Source: Bdellovibrionaceae bacterium UBA2339
GTDB taxonomy: Bacteria; Bdellovibrionota; Bdellovibrionia; Bdellovibrionales; JAMPXM01
DNA length: 60,901 nt
Reading direction: 5' to 3'
NCBI GenBank assembly: GCA_002344785.1
Contig: DDUL01000032.1
Coordinates: 54,298 to 115,198 of the forward strand
Part shown: one piece after another, positions 25,155 through 32,997 of the stretch
How the letters are laid out: every line of letters starts with the position of its first letter
How positions within the stretch are numbered: position 1 is the stretch's first letter
The notes under the pieces: model-generated
Seen by the model: only the letters and a program-made list of their open reading frames with translations
The model's database searches: none
Told to the model about the DNA's origin: nothing
Made by a program: the position numbers and the translations under genes

Positions 25155-25835
25155 ATGTTGCTTCTTATGGCGACTCGCTGGGGATCCACCGGGATTCACT
25201 CCATTCTCAACTCCATATTCAGCGGCAAAGCTTCGTGGCTTTTGACCCTCGCGGCCCTGCTGGTGCTGACGTCCTGCACCTCAATGGTTGGTCCGCGCGT
25301 GAAAGCCGACCCTTGCGCGAACGTCGACTGGTTTGAAGTCGGCCGTCTCGACGCTCTTGTGGGCGCACCCGCAGAAAACAGCCTCGCCCTGCAGCGCTGC
25401 CTGAGCACAGCCCCAGAAAAGGTCACTCCCAATGCCATGGAATTCTACGTGGCCGGCTGGAACCGAGGCTTGATCAGCTACTGCACACCCGAGCACGCCT
25501 TCAACGAAGGCCGCCGCCAGCGCGACTACCAACAAATCTGCCCCTCACACCTCGAGCGCGCCTTTCTTGAGCGATATGAAGCTGGCCGCCAACTTGCGGT
25601 CTTAGAGCGCGAGGCCGAGGCCAACGAACGAAAAATTGAAATACTCGCCAATGAAATCCGAGCCCTCGAGTCCCCCGGCATCCTCGACGATGCCTTGAGG
25701 CGCACCGGCCAACTGGCGAACTCGCCCCGAACTTCCACGCCGCGAAGTCGCCTCGATGACATGCGCCGCGAACTTGCCGAGTTAAAAAGCCGAACCGCCA
25801 CACTCAACTCGGAAATCCGCCGCCTCGAACTTTGA
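25155..25835 (+). CDS. DUF2799 family lipoprotein
   Basis: The protein has up to 226 residues. A hydrophobic segment ends in LVLTSC, a good lipobox, with lipidation Cys near residue 41. The body shows DUF2799 features: CANVDWFEVGRLDALVGAP, YCTPEHAFNEGRRQRDY and ICPSHLERAFLERYEAGR. Residues 145-175 and the C-terminal 40 residues are predicted coiled coil (LEREAEANERKIEILANEI). The start is uncertain: ATG 25155, ATG 25167 or later, as the stretch before the hydrophobic core is longer than usual. DUF2799 has no known function; a periplasmic envelope role is inference. Confidence 0.8.
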   Translation: MLLLMATRWGSTGIHSILNSIFSGKASWLLTLAALLVLTSCTSMVGPRVKADPCANVDWFEVGRLDALVGAPAENSLALQRCLSTAPEKVTPNAMEFYVAGWNRGLISYCTPEHAFNEGRRQRDYQQICPSHLERAFLERYEAGRQLAVLEREAEANERKIEILANEIRALESPGILDDALRRTGQLANSPRTSTPRSRLDDMRRELAELKSRTATLNSEIRRLEL

Positions 25836-25939
25836 TAACATTGCGCGCCACCCACGAAACTGAGCCGAGCTTCACCTTCACACATTTGCCCAGCTCATAT
25901 TTGCCCACTGCACATTCGCAAGATTAAGCTCAGCTGCAG

Positions 25940-27307
25940 ATGCTCGCTCAGCTCAAGCTCAATTCCCACATTACTCGAATCTCCTTGGCGTCGCTGTTGC
26001 TCATTTCGCTGATCGCTTTGCGTGGCTACAGCTTGGATGAGGCTCCGCAAGGTTTCTACTTGGATGAGGCGGCCATCGCCGCACAATCCATCTGCATTGC
26101 TGAAACTGGGCGAACGGCCGATCAAAGTTTTCGACTTTTTGCGCCCGTGTTGGGAAGCGGCTACGCCACACCGATCACGCTTTGGGTGTCGGCTTTGTGG
26201 GTCAAGATCTCAGGCGCGCAGATTGAAAGCTTTCGCGCGCTGGCCGCGCTGATGGGACTCATCGGTTTGATCGCCATCGCCTGGGCCGCGCAACTTTGGC
26301 GAGGACGCTCTCTCACGTGGCCGCTGGCGGGCGCGATGCTCCTCACCTCACCTTGGATGTTTCATTTGTCCCGCATCTACTGGGACCCGATTTTCGCTTT
26401 CGCATTGTGGTCCATCACCTTGGCACTTTGGGCCGCATGGCGCGCTCAACCCACATGGAAGAAGGCGGGCCTCATTGGACTGATAGCCGCGCTTTCCATG
26501 CTCACCTATCCGCCATTTCGCATCGGCGTGCCGCTTTCCCTCATCGTGATGTTCTTCCCCTTCACAAAGACTCACAATCCAAACTTCACACGACGGGACT
26601 TGGCCGCACTCACTCTCGGTGGTGCGCTTGGGTTGCTGCCTCTACTCTCCGTTCTCGACGAGCCAGGCTTTTGGAGTCGCGGCGATTTTCTCGCCATCTG
26701 GAGCCAACACCACCTCACGCAAACGCAAAGTCAGCTGCAGGATCTGCCGCTCATGTTTCTTGAAAACCTCGCCCGACATTTCGATCCGCGATTTTTGCTC
26801 TTTCGCGGGGACGAAAATCTCAGGCACAGCACAGGCTTTGGTGGACTGCTCCAGCCCGCCGAGCTGATCAGCGTGATGGCTTTGCTGGTGTTTTCCGCGC
26901 GCCGATGGCCGCGACCTGAAATGCGCATTTTACTTTTGATTGTCGTGGGTTTCATTCCTGCGGCTCTGACTTGGGAAGGACTTCCGCACGCGCTTCGAGG
27001 CCTCATGGCCGCTCCCGCTTTCCTGTTGGCAGCCGTTCTCGGAGCCGAACTCATCGTGGAAAAGTGGTCAGCGCATCGAATCGGGTTGATCGCGCTGAGT
27101 TTGATGATAGGCGCTTTCTTTGTGCCCTATGCGCGCGACTACTTCAAACGTTACTCGCACTACTCACAGCTCTTCTATGAGACCGACACCATCGCGCATT
27201 GGCGAAAAACCGGCGAATGGCTCAAGCCCGAAGAGGCGCTTGCGCATTTGTATTTCAAACTGAGTGAAGAGCAGCAGTCTTGTCGCGAGGCCACGGCTAC
27301 TGATTGA
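25940..27307 (+). CDS. GT-C type multi-pass glycosyltransferase-like protein
   Basis: A 455-residue protein with about ten hydrophobic segments. After the first membrane helix comes FYLDEAAIAAQS, an acidic first-loop motif as in the GT39/ArnT-like GT-C enzymes that use lipid-linked sugar donors, and later MFHLSRIYWDPIFAF. It is not a close match to any named enzyme that I can recognise. It follows a DUF2799 gene and ends 11 bp inside the convergent protease gene. A sugar-transfer role at the inner membrane outer face is inferred. Confidence 0.72.
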   Translation: MLAQLKLNSHITRISLASLLLISLIALRGYSLDEAPQGFYLDEAAIAAQSICIAETGRTADQSFRLFAPVLGSGYATPITLWVSALWVKISGAQIESFRALAALMGLIGLIAIAWAAQLWRGRSLTWPLAGAMLLTSPWMFHLSRIYWDPIFAFALWSITLALWAAWRAQPTWKKAGLIGLIAALSMLTYPPFRIGVPLSLIVMFFPFTKTHNPNFTRRDLAALTLGGALGLLPLLSVLDEPGFWSRGDFLAIWSQHHLTQTQSQLQDLPLMFLENLARHFDPRFLLFRGDENLRHSTGFGGLLQPAELISVMALLVFSARRWPRPEMRILLLIVVGFIPAALTWEGLPHALRGLMAAPAFLLAAVLGAELIVEKWSAHRIGLIALSLMIGAFFVPYARDYFKRYSHYSQLFYETDTIAHWRKTGEWLKPEEALAHLYFKLSEEQQSCREATATD

Positions 27308-28244
27308 GTTCGGCAATCATCCAATTCACATAGGGCCCGACATTGACATAGGTCGCCGACAAATCGCAGGTTTCTCTTTCGCCGACGGTGGACGTCTCCG
27401 TATAGGCCAACACGCCAAGCAGCGACCACACGCCTGCGCTGGATCGCAAAAGCGCCGGCCCTCCCGAGTCCCCCGAGCAAAGTCCCAATCGCTGTGTCAT
27501 CGCCACTCGAAAATACGACAAACTGGGCTCATAGACATAGCCGCGAAACTCGGCGACTCGCAATTGACCATCCGAGCCCTCAGCCATCGCACTCGCCAAG
27601 CCAAAACCAAACGCGCGCACCAAAAAGCTTCCGCCAAAACTCGTATCAGCTTGCGCGACGCTGATCGGTTGAACTCGCGCCAAAACTTGCGCCGTCGCCT
27701 CGTTCTTCACTTCGAGAAACAGCATGGCCAAATCTGGCCAGTGCTTTGAACCAGGACCTCGGTCATGACCGCTTTGGCTCGCTGAAGTCGCTGCGGCCTG
27801 CGCACGCAAATAATCTGGATGCACGACGATGCGTTCGACTTTGAGTCCGCCGAAATCTTCATTCACCATGGCGACGACTTCATGTTCATGGCCTGGCTTG
27901 ATACAATGAGCGGCCGTCAACAACACTCGTCGAGTGATGAAGCTCGCAGTACATTGCGTGGTTTGGATGACCTGTGATGTGCCTTGAGTCTCAGTCTTTC
28001 GCGCCACCAGTCGCGCCAGGCCTGCGGCCTCGTCCGACGAGTGCGGCACAAGATCGCCGCCCATGACACTCTGATCCCGCCGATGCTCAGGCAAGTCCGC
28101 CGTGCAAGCCGTGAACATGCCGATCGCCAGGAGCGCGATCACGCCCTGAATTGGCATCAACAAAAACGTGAAGTTCCATCGGTGCGCTCGCCGATTGGGC
28201 GCTCCGCCGACAGCTCGATTTCCATCTGAATTGAGGCGTGGCAT
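27297..28244 (-). CDS. Trypsin-like (S1) serine protease, predicted lipoprotein
   Basis: All three catalytic residues are visible: His in VLLTAAHCIKPG, Asp in WPDLAMLFLEV and Ser in LCSGDSGGPALL. A hydrophobic segment ends in GMFTAC, a lipobox-like site, so the mature enzyme is probably anchored by a lipid at the envelope. The substrate pocket residue six before the Ser is in LGLCSGDSGG, not an obvious Asp, so trypsin-like Arg/Lys preference is not assured. The start is uncertain (ATG 28244 used; ATG 28265 and the longer frame to 28340 are open). The 3' end overlaps the convergent GT-C gene by 11 bp. Confidence 0.88.
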   Translation of the reverse strand: MPRLNSDGNRAVGGAPNRRAHRWNFTFLLMPIQGVIALLAIGMFTACTADLPEHRRDQSVMGGDLVPHSSDEAAGLARLVARKTETQGTSQVIQTTQCTASFITRRVLLTAAHCIKPGHEHEVVAMVNEDFGGLKVERIVVHPDYLRAQAAATSASQSGHDRGPGSKHWPDLAMLFLEVKNEATAQVLARVQPISVAQADTSFGGSFLVRAFGFGLASAMAEGSDGQLRVAEFRGYVYEPSLSYFRVAMTQRLGLCSGDSGGPALLRSSAGVWSLLGVLAYTETSTVGERETCDLSATYVNVGPYVNWMIAELNQ

Positions 28245-28349
28245 TCGCTTTGAGACTTCGCCCATGCCGATCCCAGGAGCAGGACAGATGCCGAGACAAA
28301 ATCGCCTGTGTTGCTGCTGGGCTAGAGGTGAGTGCCACAAAACGTCACT

Positions 28350-28379
28350 CCCCCTTCGATGTCATGCCGAAAGAGGGGG
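28350..28379 (-). terminator. Putative terminator after the cinA-trmH genes
   Basis: Read leftward, CCCCC and TTCG pair with CGAA and GGGGG across a 3-base bulge and a 9-base loop, with a GTTTTG run several bases downstream. It lies 17 bp past the trmH-like stop. Confidence 0.5.
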
Positions 28380-28395
28380 CCAGGACGGTGAAAGT

Positions 28396-29127
28396 TCAAA
28401 GCCTCGCCAAGATCTCCCGAAGCAATCGAGCCGGATTATCCAAGGTGCGCAGCACATAGTGTGCGGCTAAAATCTTTTGCTCTTCGGCACTCAAGTTTCC
28501 GGCAAGTCCGCGAGCTTCGCGCGCCAATTGAATGGTTTGAAAGGCAATCGCCGCGGCAACGGAAATATTGTAGCTCTGCACGAATCCCCGCATCGGCAGG
28601 ATCACGCTTTGATCGCAAAGCTCCTGCATATCGGTTGAAATTCCGTCTTTTTCATTACCCAAGACGACGGCGATCGGCCCTGTCAGATCACACTCATGCA
28701 GCGGTCTCGACTTCGCATCCAAATGCGTGGCCAAAATCGTATAGCCCTTGTCGCGCAAATCCGCGACGGCCGCGACCGTCGTCTTGAATCGCGCCACATC
28801 CAACCACTTGTCCGCACCGGCCGTCACGCGATTGGCCTCTTTGAAGCGCTCTCCCGGCTCGATCACATGCACACATTGAAAGCCCATGGCTTCCGCCGAC
28901 CGCAATACCGCTGAGGTATTGCCTCGGTCATAAATGTTTTCAAGCACAGGCGTCACATCGCAAGTGCGACCCGCAACGACTCGCCAGATTTTTTGCATGC
29001 GTTCGGGCGTCAGTCTCGGAGCCAAATGTTCCAAGACCACATCGGCCGACACTTGCCCTTCCTCGCGCCCACCCGACGAGTACTCGCGAAGCTCAATCAT
29101 CGCTGAGTGAGGAAATCTCGGTTTCAC
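28396..29127 (-). CDS. trmH: TrmH-like tRNA/rRNA ribose 2'-O-methyltransferase
   Basis: A SPOUT-class SAM methyltransferase of 243 residues. The three family motifs are present: NIYDRGNTSAVLRSAEAMG (motif 1 with the conserved Asn and Arg), VVLGNEKDGIS (motif 2) and LPMRGFVQSYNISVAAAI (motif 3). The order and length are like TrmH, which makes Gm18 in tRNA; an rRNA target is also possible. Start GTG 29127 overlaps the CinA-like stop (GTGA) and has GGGGAG six bases upstream. Confidence 0.86.
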   Translation of the reverse strand: MKPRFPHSAMIELREYSSGGREEGQVSADVVLEHLAPRLTPERMQKIWRVVAGRTCDVTPVLENIYDRGNTSAVLRSAEAMGFQCVHVIEPGERFKEANRVTAGADKWLDVARFKTTVAAVADLRDKGYTILATHLDAKSRPLHECDLTGPIAVVLGNEKDGISTDMQELCDQSVILPMRGFVQSYNISVAAAIAFQTIQLAREARGLAGNLSAEEQKILAAHYVLRTLDNPARLLREILARL

Positions 29128-30302
29128 TTCTGACTCCCCGATTCTTGAAAGGCTCTCGCTTCAAGCTGCTCGAGTCTTTCCCCGGCCGCGAGCAAGAGAG
29201 CAATTTCCGAAATCCAAACTCCATGCCGCTCCGAAGGCCAAGCGCCCGCCAGCGCCGGGACCAACGCCGACTTTGTTTCACCTTGATGTGCGCGCCAAAG
29301 AACTCGATTGGAGATCGAGTCATATTCGATCGCAAAATCCCATCGCGGCGGTTCGGACTCGCACATGTGGTATTCGAATTGAGGCGAACCGAATTGCGAC
29401 GCTCCCATAAGCCGTCGCAACCATCGCCCCTGCGAGGCCCGATCCCAAACTCGACGCCCTCGACACAATTTCGAAACTCGCTCGATGATTTCGCTTTCGG
29501 ATTGGCCAATCATGAGTTTTCCAAACCGCGCTCGCATCCACGCATCGACTTCATTGCGCGTCCACGGTTGCGAAAGCCAAATTTTAAGGTCCACGTAGGG
29601 CGCGTGCGCTCGGTAGCCTGTCGTTGGCCGAGGCCGCTGTGAATCGATCGCCCACTGCTTCAATGCTGGCTCAATCTCAGCATCCAAACTTCCTTCACCT
29701 CGGCCCAGGGTTCGCCACTGCATCAGCTCCGTAGCTCTCGTCCACTTCTGTCGCTGAATCCAAGACGCCAGGTGATCGCGAACTTGATATTGCCACAAAT
29801 GTCTCACTTCGTGCGGCGGCCCCGGTAGAGCCAGCACGTAACTGGCGCTGTCAGGTTGCCCATCCACGAGGGCAAAGCCTGCCGCCGTGCCTTCCGCGTT
29901 CGGAAAGATCTGTGCGCCACGTGGAAACCAGGCCTGTTGCTTTTGATTTTCTTCCGGCGTCACGCCACGAAGTCGCAAGCGCGCGCAAATTTGTTCCCAA
30001 ACTTGTTGGCTCCGCTGATCCCAAATCAGTTCGCAGTTTGAAACTTCAGCTAAAACTTCACGCGTAAAATCATCTGCCGTCGGCCCTAGGCCTCCACAGA
30101 CAATGACAACAGGGGCTCGGGCCAGCAATTCGCGCATCGCCGCGCGCATCGCCGCACGATCATCCGGCACGCTTCGGTGCTCAATGACCTGCAGCTCCAA
30201 CTCAGAGAGCCAAGTCGAAAGCTGAGCCGCATTCGAGTTGATGACTTGTCCATCCGTCAGCTCCGTGCCGACCGCAAGAATTGCCGCGTTTCCTGGCTCC
30301 AT
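29124..30302 (-). CDS. CinA/MoaB-domain protein with unusual C-terminus
   Basis: The 392-residue protein begins with a MoCF/CinA N-terminal domain (AAILAVGTELTDGQVINSN, VVIVCGGLGPTADDFTREV, LALPGPPHEV). In CinA that domain has nucleotide pyrophosphatase activity. The canonical second domain (PncC-type NMN deamidase, with a GGLIA...T.GAS motif) is not recognisable in residues 250-392, which instead read as an unfamiliar sequence with many Trp and Arg. So it is either a CinA whose deamidase part has diverged beyond recognition or a different fusion. It lies 10 bp after the epimerase-SRPBCC gene and is coupled to trmH. Confidence 0.8.
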   Translation of the reverse strand: MEPGNAAILAVGTELTDGQVINSNAAQLSTWLSELELQVIEHRSVPDDRAAMRAAMRELLARAPVVIVCGGLGPTADDFTREVLAEVSNCELIWDQRSQQVWEQICARLRLRGVTPEENQKQQAWFPRGAQIFPNAEGTAAGFALVDGQPDSASYVLALPGPPHEVRHLWQYQVRDHLASWIQRQKWTRATELMQWRTLGRGEGSLDAEIEPALKQWAIDSQRPRPTTGYRAHAPYVDLKIWLSQPWTRNEVDAWMRARFGKLMIGQSESEIIERVSKLCRGRRVWDRASQGRWLRRLMGASQFGSPQFEYHMCESEPPRWDFAIEYDSISNRVLWRAHQGETKSALVPALAGAWPSERHGVWISEIALLLAAGERLEQLEARAFQESGSQK

Positions 30303-30312
30303 GCCTTAGGGC

Positions 30313-31680
30313 TTAGCGCGAACCCATCAGCTCGTCGACCTTCTTGCGCCGATAAGCAAAGATTTGTCGAACGTCCCGCGCCACTTTCCAACCACCGCCC
30401 CAGTCACCCATAAATCCGAGTGGCAAGCGGTACAAAACTCTGTCGCGCATCAAAGTTCCACCGGCCAATGGCTCAAACTCGTGGGTGTGATGCCAAAGCG
30501 AATAAGGACCGCGCAGTTGCGTATCCACGAACTTGACTCCAGGCGCCCACTCTTCAATTCGTGTCCGCCATTTGAGCGGTAATCCGTGCAGGCTCAATCG
30601 ATAATCAATCAAGGTTCCTTGTCCAATCTCAGGAGTCGACTTACCGATCACCGAAAAATTCAAAAACGGCGGCGTCAAAGTTTCGAGATTTTTCTCATCG
30701 CAAAAAAACGGAAAAATCTCCTCCGGCGCTTGCGGTAGCCACTGCTCAGCGAACATCTCATAGGTGCGCCCGCGAAGATCATGCAGCAAGTCCTGTAAGG
30801 CCGCTGACAGTGAGGAGAACTGAAATTGATAACCAAGCTCCTGAGCGCGGCGAGGAACAACACGCTGGCTCGCCAAAATGACAGACGCCATCTCTCCCCA
30901 AGCCATCTTCAATGCAAAACGAGGCACCGGCGGGCCAGAGCGGACATCGAGAGCACGGCAAAGCTCATTATGAAATTCAATTTGCCGAGTCGGCGTCGGC
31001 GCCACGGCATTGATCACTCCATCGACCGACGCATTTTCTAGCGACCACACCAGCAGTCCAACTTCATCGCGCCAATGAATCCACGGAAAGAAACTTTGCC
31101 CGTCACCCAGTCGCCCGCCCAGGCCTTCGCGGTAGATGGGTAGCATCTTCGCCAAGGCCCCACCCCGAGACGAAAGCACAACACCCGTACGAACCGCGAC
31201 CTTCCGACACCTCAGCGGCGCCAGCTCGGCTTCCCAATCGCGGCAAACTTGTGCCAGAAAGTCTTCACCGCTTGGTGATCCCTCATGGCACTCGGCCTCC
31301 CCCGCGTCCCCGTAGTAGCCAACGGCTGAGCCCAGCACAAAGCACTTCACGGACCCACCACTTTGCGAGATGGCGTTCACCAATGCTCTTGTGCCCAAGA
31401 TTCGAGTATCGCGAATCCGCTGCTTCTTCGCGTCCGTCCAATTCCCTTCGGCGACGGGTTCACCCGCAAGATGTACGACGGCATCAACTTGATGGAGGGC
31501 TTCGAGCGGCACCGCTTCTTCATGCGACCAGTTGAAGATCTCAGCCGGAAAGGGCAAGGTGCGACGAACATTTTCGATCTGACCTCGCGCCAAAACCACC
31601 AGCTGATGCCCGCGGCGGGCCAGCTCTCGCCCCACGCTCTGACCAATCAGTCCGGTGGCACCCGTTAACAAAACTCGCAT
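30313..31680 (-). CDS. YfcH-like (TIGR01777) epimerase fused to SRPBCC domain
   Basis: The 455-residue protein has an NAD(P)-binding half (VLLTGATGLIGQSVGRELA, VVHLAGEPVAEGNWTDAKK, GSAVGYYGDAGEAECHE) as in the SulA/YfcH epimerase family, with a DUF1731-like end (WGEMASVILASQRVVPRRA). From about residue 305 a START/SRPBCC-like domain follows (YEMFAEQWLPQAPEEIFPFF, WRTRIEEWAPGVKF, DRVLYRLPLGFMG). This fusion occurs in several bacterial groups; the ligand and reaction are unknown. It is the first gene of a leftward run with the CinA-like and TrmH-like genes, read out of an AT-rich gap. Confidence 0.85.
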   Translation of the reverse strand: MRVLLTGATGLIGQSVGRELARRGHQLVVLARGQIENVRRTLPFPAEIFNWSHEEAVPLEALHQVDAVVHLAGEPVAEGNWTDAKKQRIRDTRILGTRALVNAISQSGGSVKCFVLGSAVGYYGDAGEAECHEGSPSGEDFLAQVCRDWEAELAPLRCRKVAVRTGVVLSSRGGALAKMLPIYREGLGGRLGDGQSFFPWIHWRDEVGLLVWSLENASVDGVINAVAPTPTRQIEFHNELCRALDVRSGPPVPRFALKMAWGEMASVILASQRVVPRRAQELGYQFQFSSLSAALQDLLHDLRGRTYEMFAEQWLPQAPEEIFPFFCDEKNLETLTPPFLNFSVIGKSTPEIGQGTLIDYRLSLHGLPLKWRTRIEEWAPGVKFVDTQLRGPYSLWHHTHEFEPLAGGTLMRDRVLYRLPLGFMGDWGGGWKVARDVRQIFAYRRKKVDELMGSR

Positions 31681-31809
31681 TTCGTGCTCCTTGCATCGAC
31701 GATGTGTCTGTTCACATTCTGCCGGATGAGTCCCTATATTTCACGCATGCGTAAACTAATCCAATGAAAACTAAATCCTGACATTAGTCACATTGGTCTA
31801 GTTCATGAC

Positions 31810-31824
31810 AATATGAATCATATT
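31810..31824. promoter_or_regulatory. 15-bp palindrome in the AT-rich gap
   Basis: AATATGA-A-TCATATT is a perfect inverted repeat around one central base, a shape suited to a winged-helix dimer. Confidence 0.5.
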
Positions 31825-31843
31825 AAATTTATACTCTCAAAAT

Positions 31844-31869
31844 ATTGAAATTACACGATTTATTTCAAT
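31844..31869. promoter_or_regulatory. 8-bp inverted repeat with 10-base spacer
   Basis: ATTGAAAT (31844-31851) and ATTTCAAT (31862-31869). It is a second candidate operator in the AT-rich gap. Confidence 0.45.
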
Positions 31870-32018
31870 GTTTAAACTTTTATTGTGCATTGAATGTTGA
31901 CCAGATAAACTAACTCAGACAAATTTAATCCGAATTTTATGAACGAACTTTTTAAGCGATCGTAAAAGACAAAACAGGAAGAAACCGAGCCACCGGAAGA
32001 TCAGGCCGGAATACCAAG

Positions 32019-32040
32019 CCGGAAGATCTCCGGAAGATCT
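32019..32040. repeat. Tandem CCGGAAGATCT repeat
   Basis: Two adjacent perfect 11-bp units (32019-32029 and 32030-32040), preceded by a 10-bp partial copy at 31993-32002. They lie in the leader of the GbsR-like gene at 32120. Confidence 0.75.
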
Positions 32041-32119
32041 GAAGAAGTAAAACGAGAATCAAGTCCGCCGATCACGAAGAACAAACAAGCACGTTCACTG
32101 CACCCCGAAGGAGGCGACG

Positions 32120-32863
32120 ATGAAACAAGAAGGCACGCGACCGGAATCCAACACCCTTCCGGAAATGCAAGAGCTCTCCGAACAAATTGGCGAGTTCATC
32201 CACTACTGGGGTTTTAAGCGAATCCACGGCAAGATTTGGACGCACCTCTTTCTCGCCGAACGCCCACTGGATGCCGCCGATTTGGTTCGCCAAATGAAAA
32301 TCTCAAAGGCACTTGTGAGCATTTCGCTCCGCGAACTCATGGAGTTTGAAGTGATCGAAGAGGTCGGCAAGAGCGCACGCGGCACTCACCTCTATCGACC
32401 CAACCCCGATATTCTCAAAGTGATTTTGGCCGTCCTTCGAGGACGGGAGAAGCGCATGCTGACTCGGATCCAAGCTGCTGCTGAGGCTCTGGAACGAACT
32501 GCACCTCAAGACCGACAGAACACCGAACTTAGCGACAAAGCCCTCGGCCAACTTGGGGCGTTGGTGACCAAAGCCCAAATGGGCCTTGAGAGCTTCATTT
32601 CGCTTCGATCCGTTGACTTCGGCGAATGGCGACAAGCCTTCATCACGACGGACCTGAAGGAAGAGGCCGAGCTTCGCGCAAAGTCAGTGGTCGCCCCCAG
32701 CTCACGACGCAAAGACGAAGACGACGATGGACTCTCGCCCGTCAGCGGCGGAACGAGCAGCATGAGCTCAGGCGTTTCCGCAGCCGCAGTTTCGCCGACA
32801 GCGAGCGACACACCGCCAGTTCTGTCTTCAGGGCAAGGAATTGGATTTCGAATTTACGAGTAA
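32120..32863 (+). CDS. GbsR/MarR-like transcriptional regulator, paralogue A
   Basis: A winged-helix protein of 247 residues with a GGAGG ribosome site. It shows the GbsR-type opening IGEFIHYWGFKRIHGKIWTH followed by LVRQMKISKALVSISLREL, the recognition helix. Residues 110-185 are helical. Residues 190-240 are a Ser/Ala/Gly-rich tail that the family lacks. It is clearly paralogous to the protein at 34472-34981: almost the same words at the start and in the HTH. GbsR proteins regulate osmoprotectant genes in Bacillus, but here the context is a photolyase and pigment genes, so the signal is unknown. Confidence 0.85.
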   Translation: MKQEGTRPESNTLPEMQELSEQIGEFIHYWGFKRIHGKIWTHLFLAERPLDAADLVRQMKISKALVSISLRELMEFEVIEEVGKSARGTHLYRPNPDILKVILAVLRGREKRMLTRIQAAAEALERTAPQDRQNTELSDKALGQLGALVTKAQMGLESFISLRSVDFGEWRQAFITTDLKEEAELRAKSVVAPSSRRKDEDDDGLSPVSGGTSSMSSGVSAAAVSPTASDTPPVLSSGQGIGFRIYE

Positions 32864-32951
32864 GCCCGAAGAAGAAGATCTCAAACTCTCACGCATTCAC
32901 CGGGCTGCCTGAACGAAGAGGCATCCCGGCGCTTCCGCGATTACTCATGAA

Positions 32952-32985
32952 AATCGCGATGCAAATCGCGATTTGCATCGCGATT
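32952..32985. repeat. Perfect 34-bp palindrome between convergent genes
   Basis: AATCGCGATGCAAATCG and its exact complement follow each other without a spacer. The unit ATCGCGAT occurs three times in it (32953, 32964 and 32977). It lies 12 bp from the photolyase stop and about 90 bp after the GbsR-like gene. No T-run flanks it. Function unknown. Confidence 0.9.
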
Positions 32986-32997
32986 GTCTATGCAAAT

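Larger units (their letters stand above)
31681..32119. other. AT-rich divergent intergenic region with inverted repeats
   Basis: The stretch from about 31740 to 31970 is much richer in A and T than anything else in the window. It carries no gene, two inverted repeats listed separately and a short tandem repeat near 32019-32040. It probably holds promoters for both the leftward epimerase-SRPBCC gene and the rightward GbsR-like gene. Confidence 0.6.
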
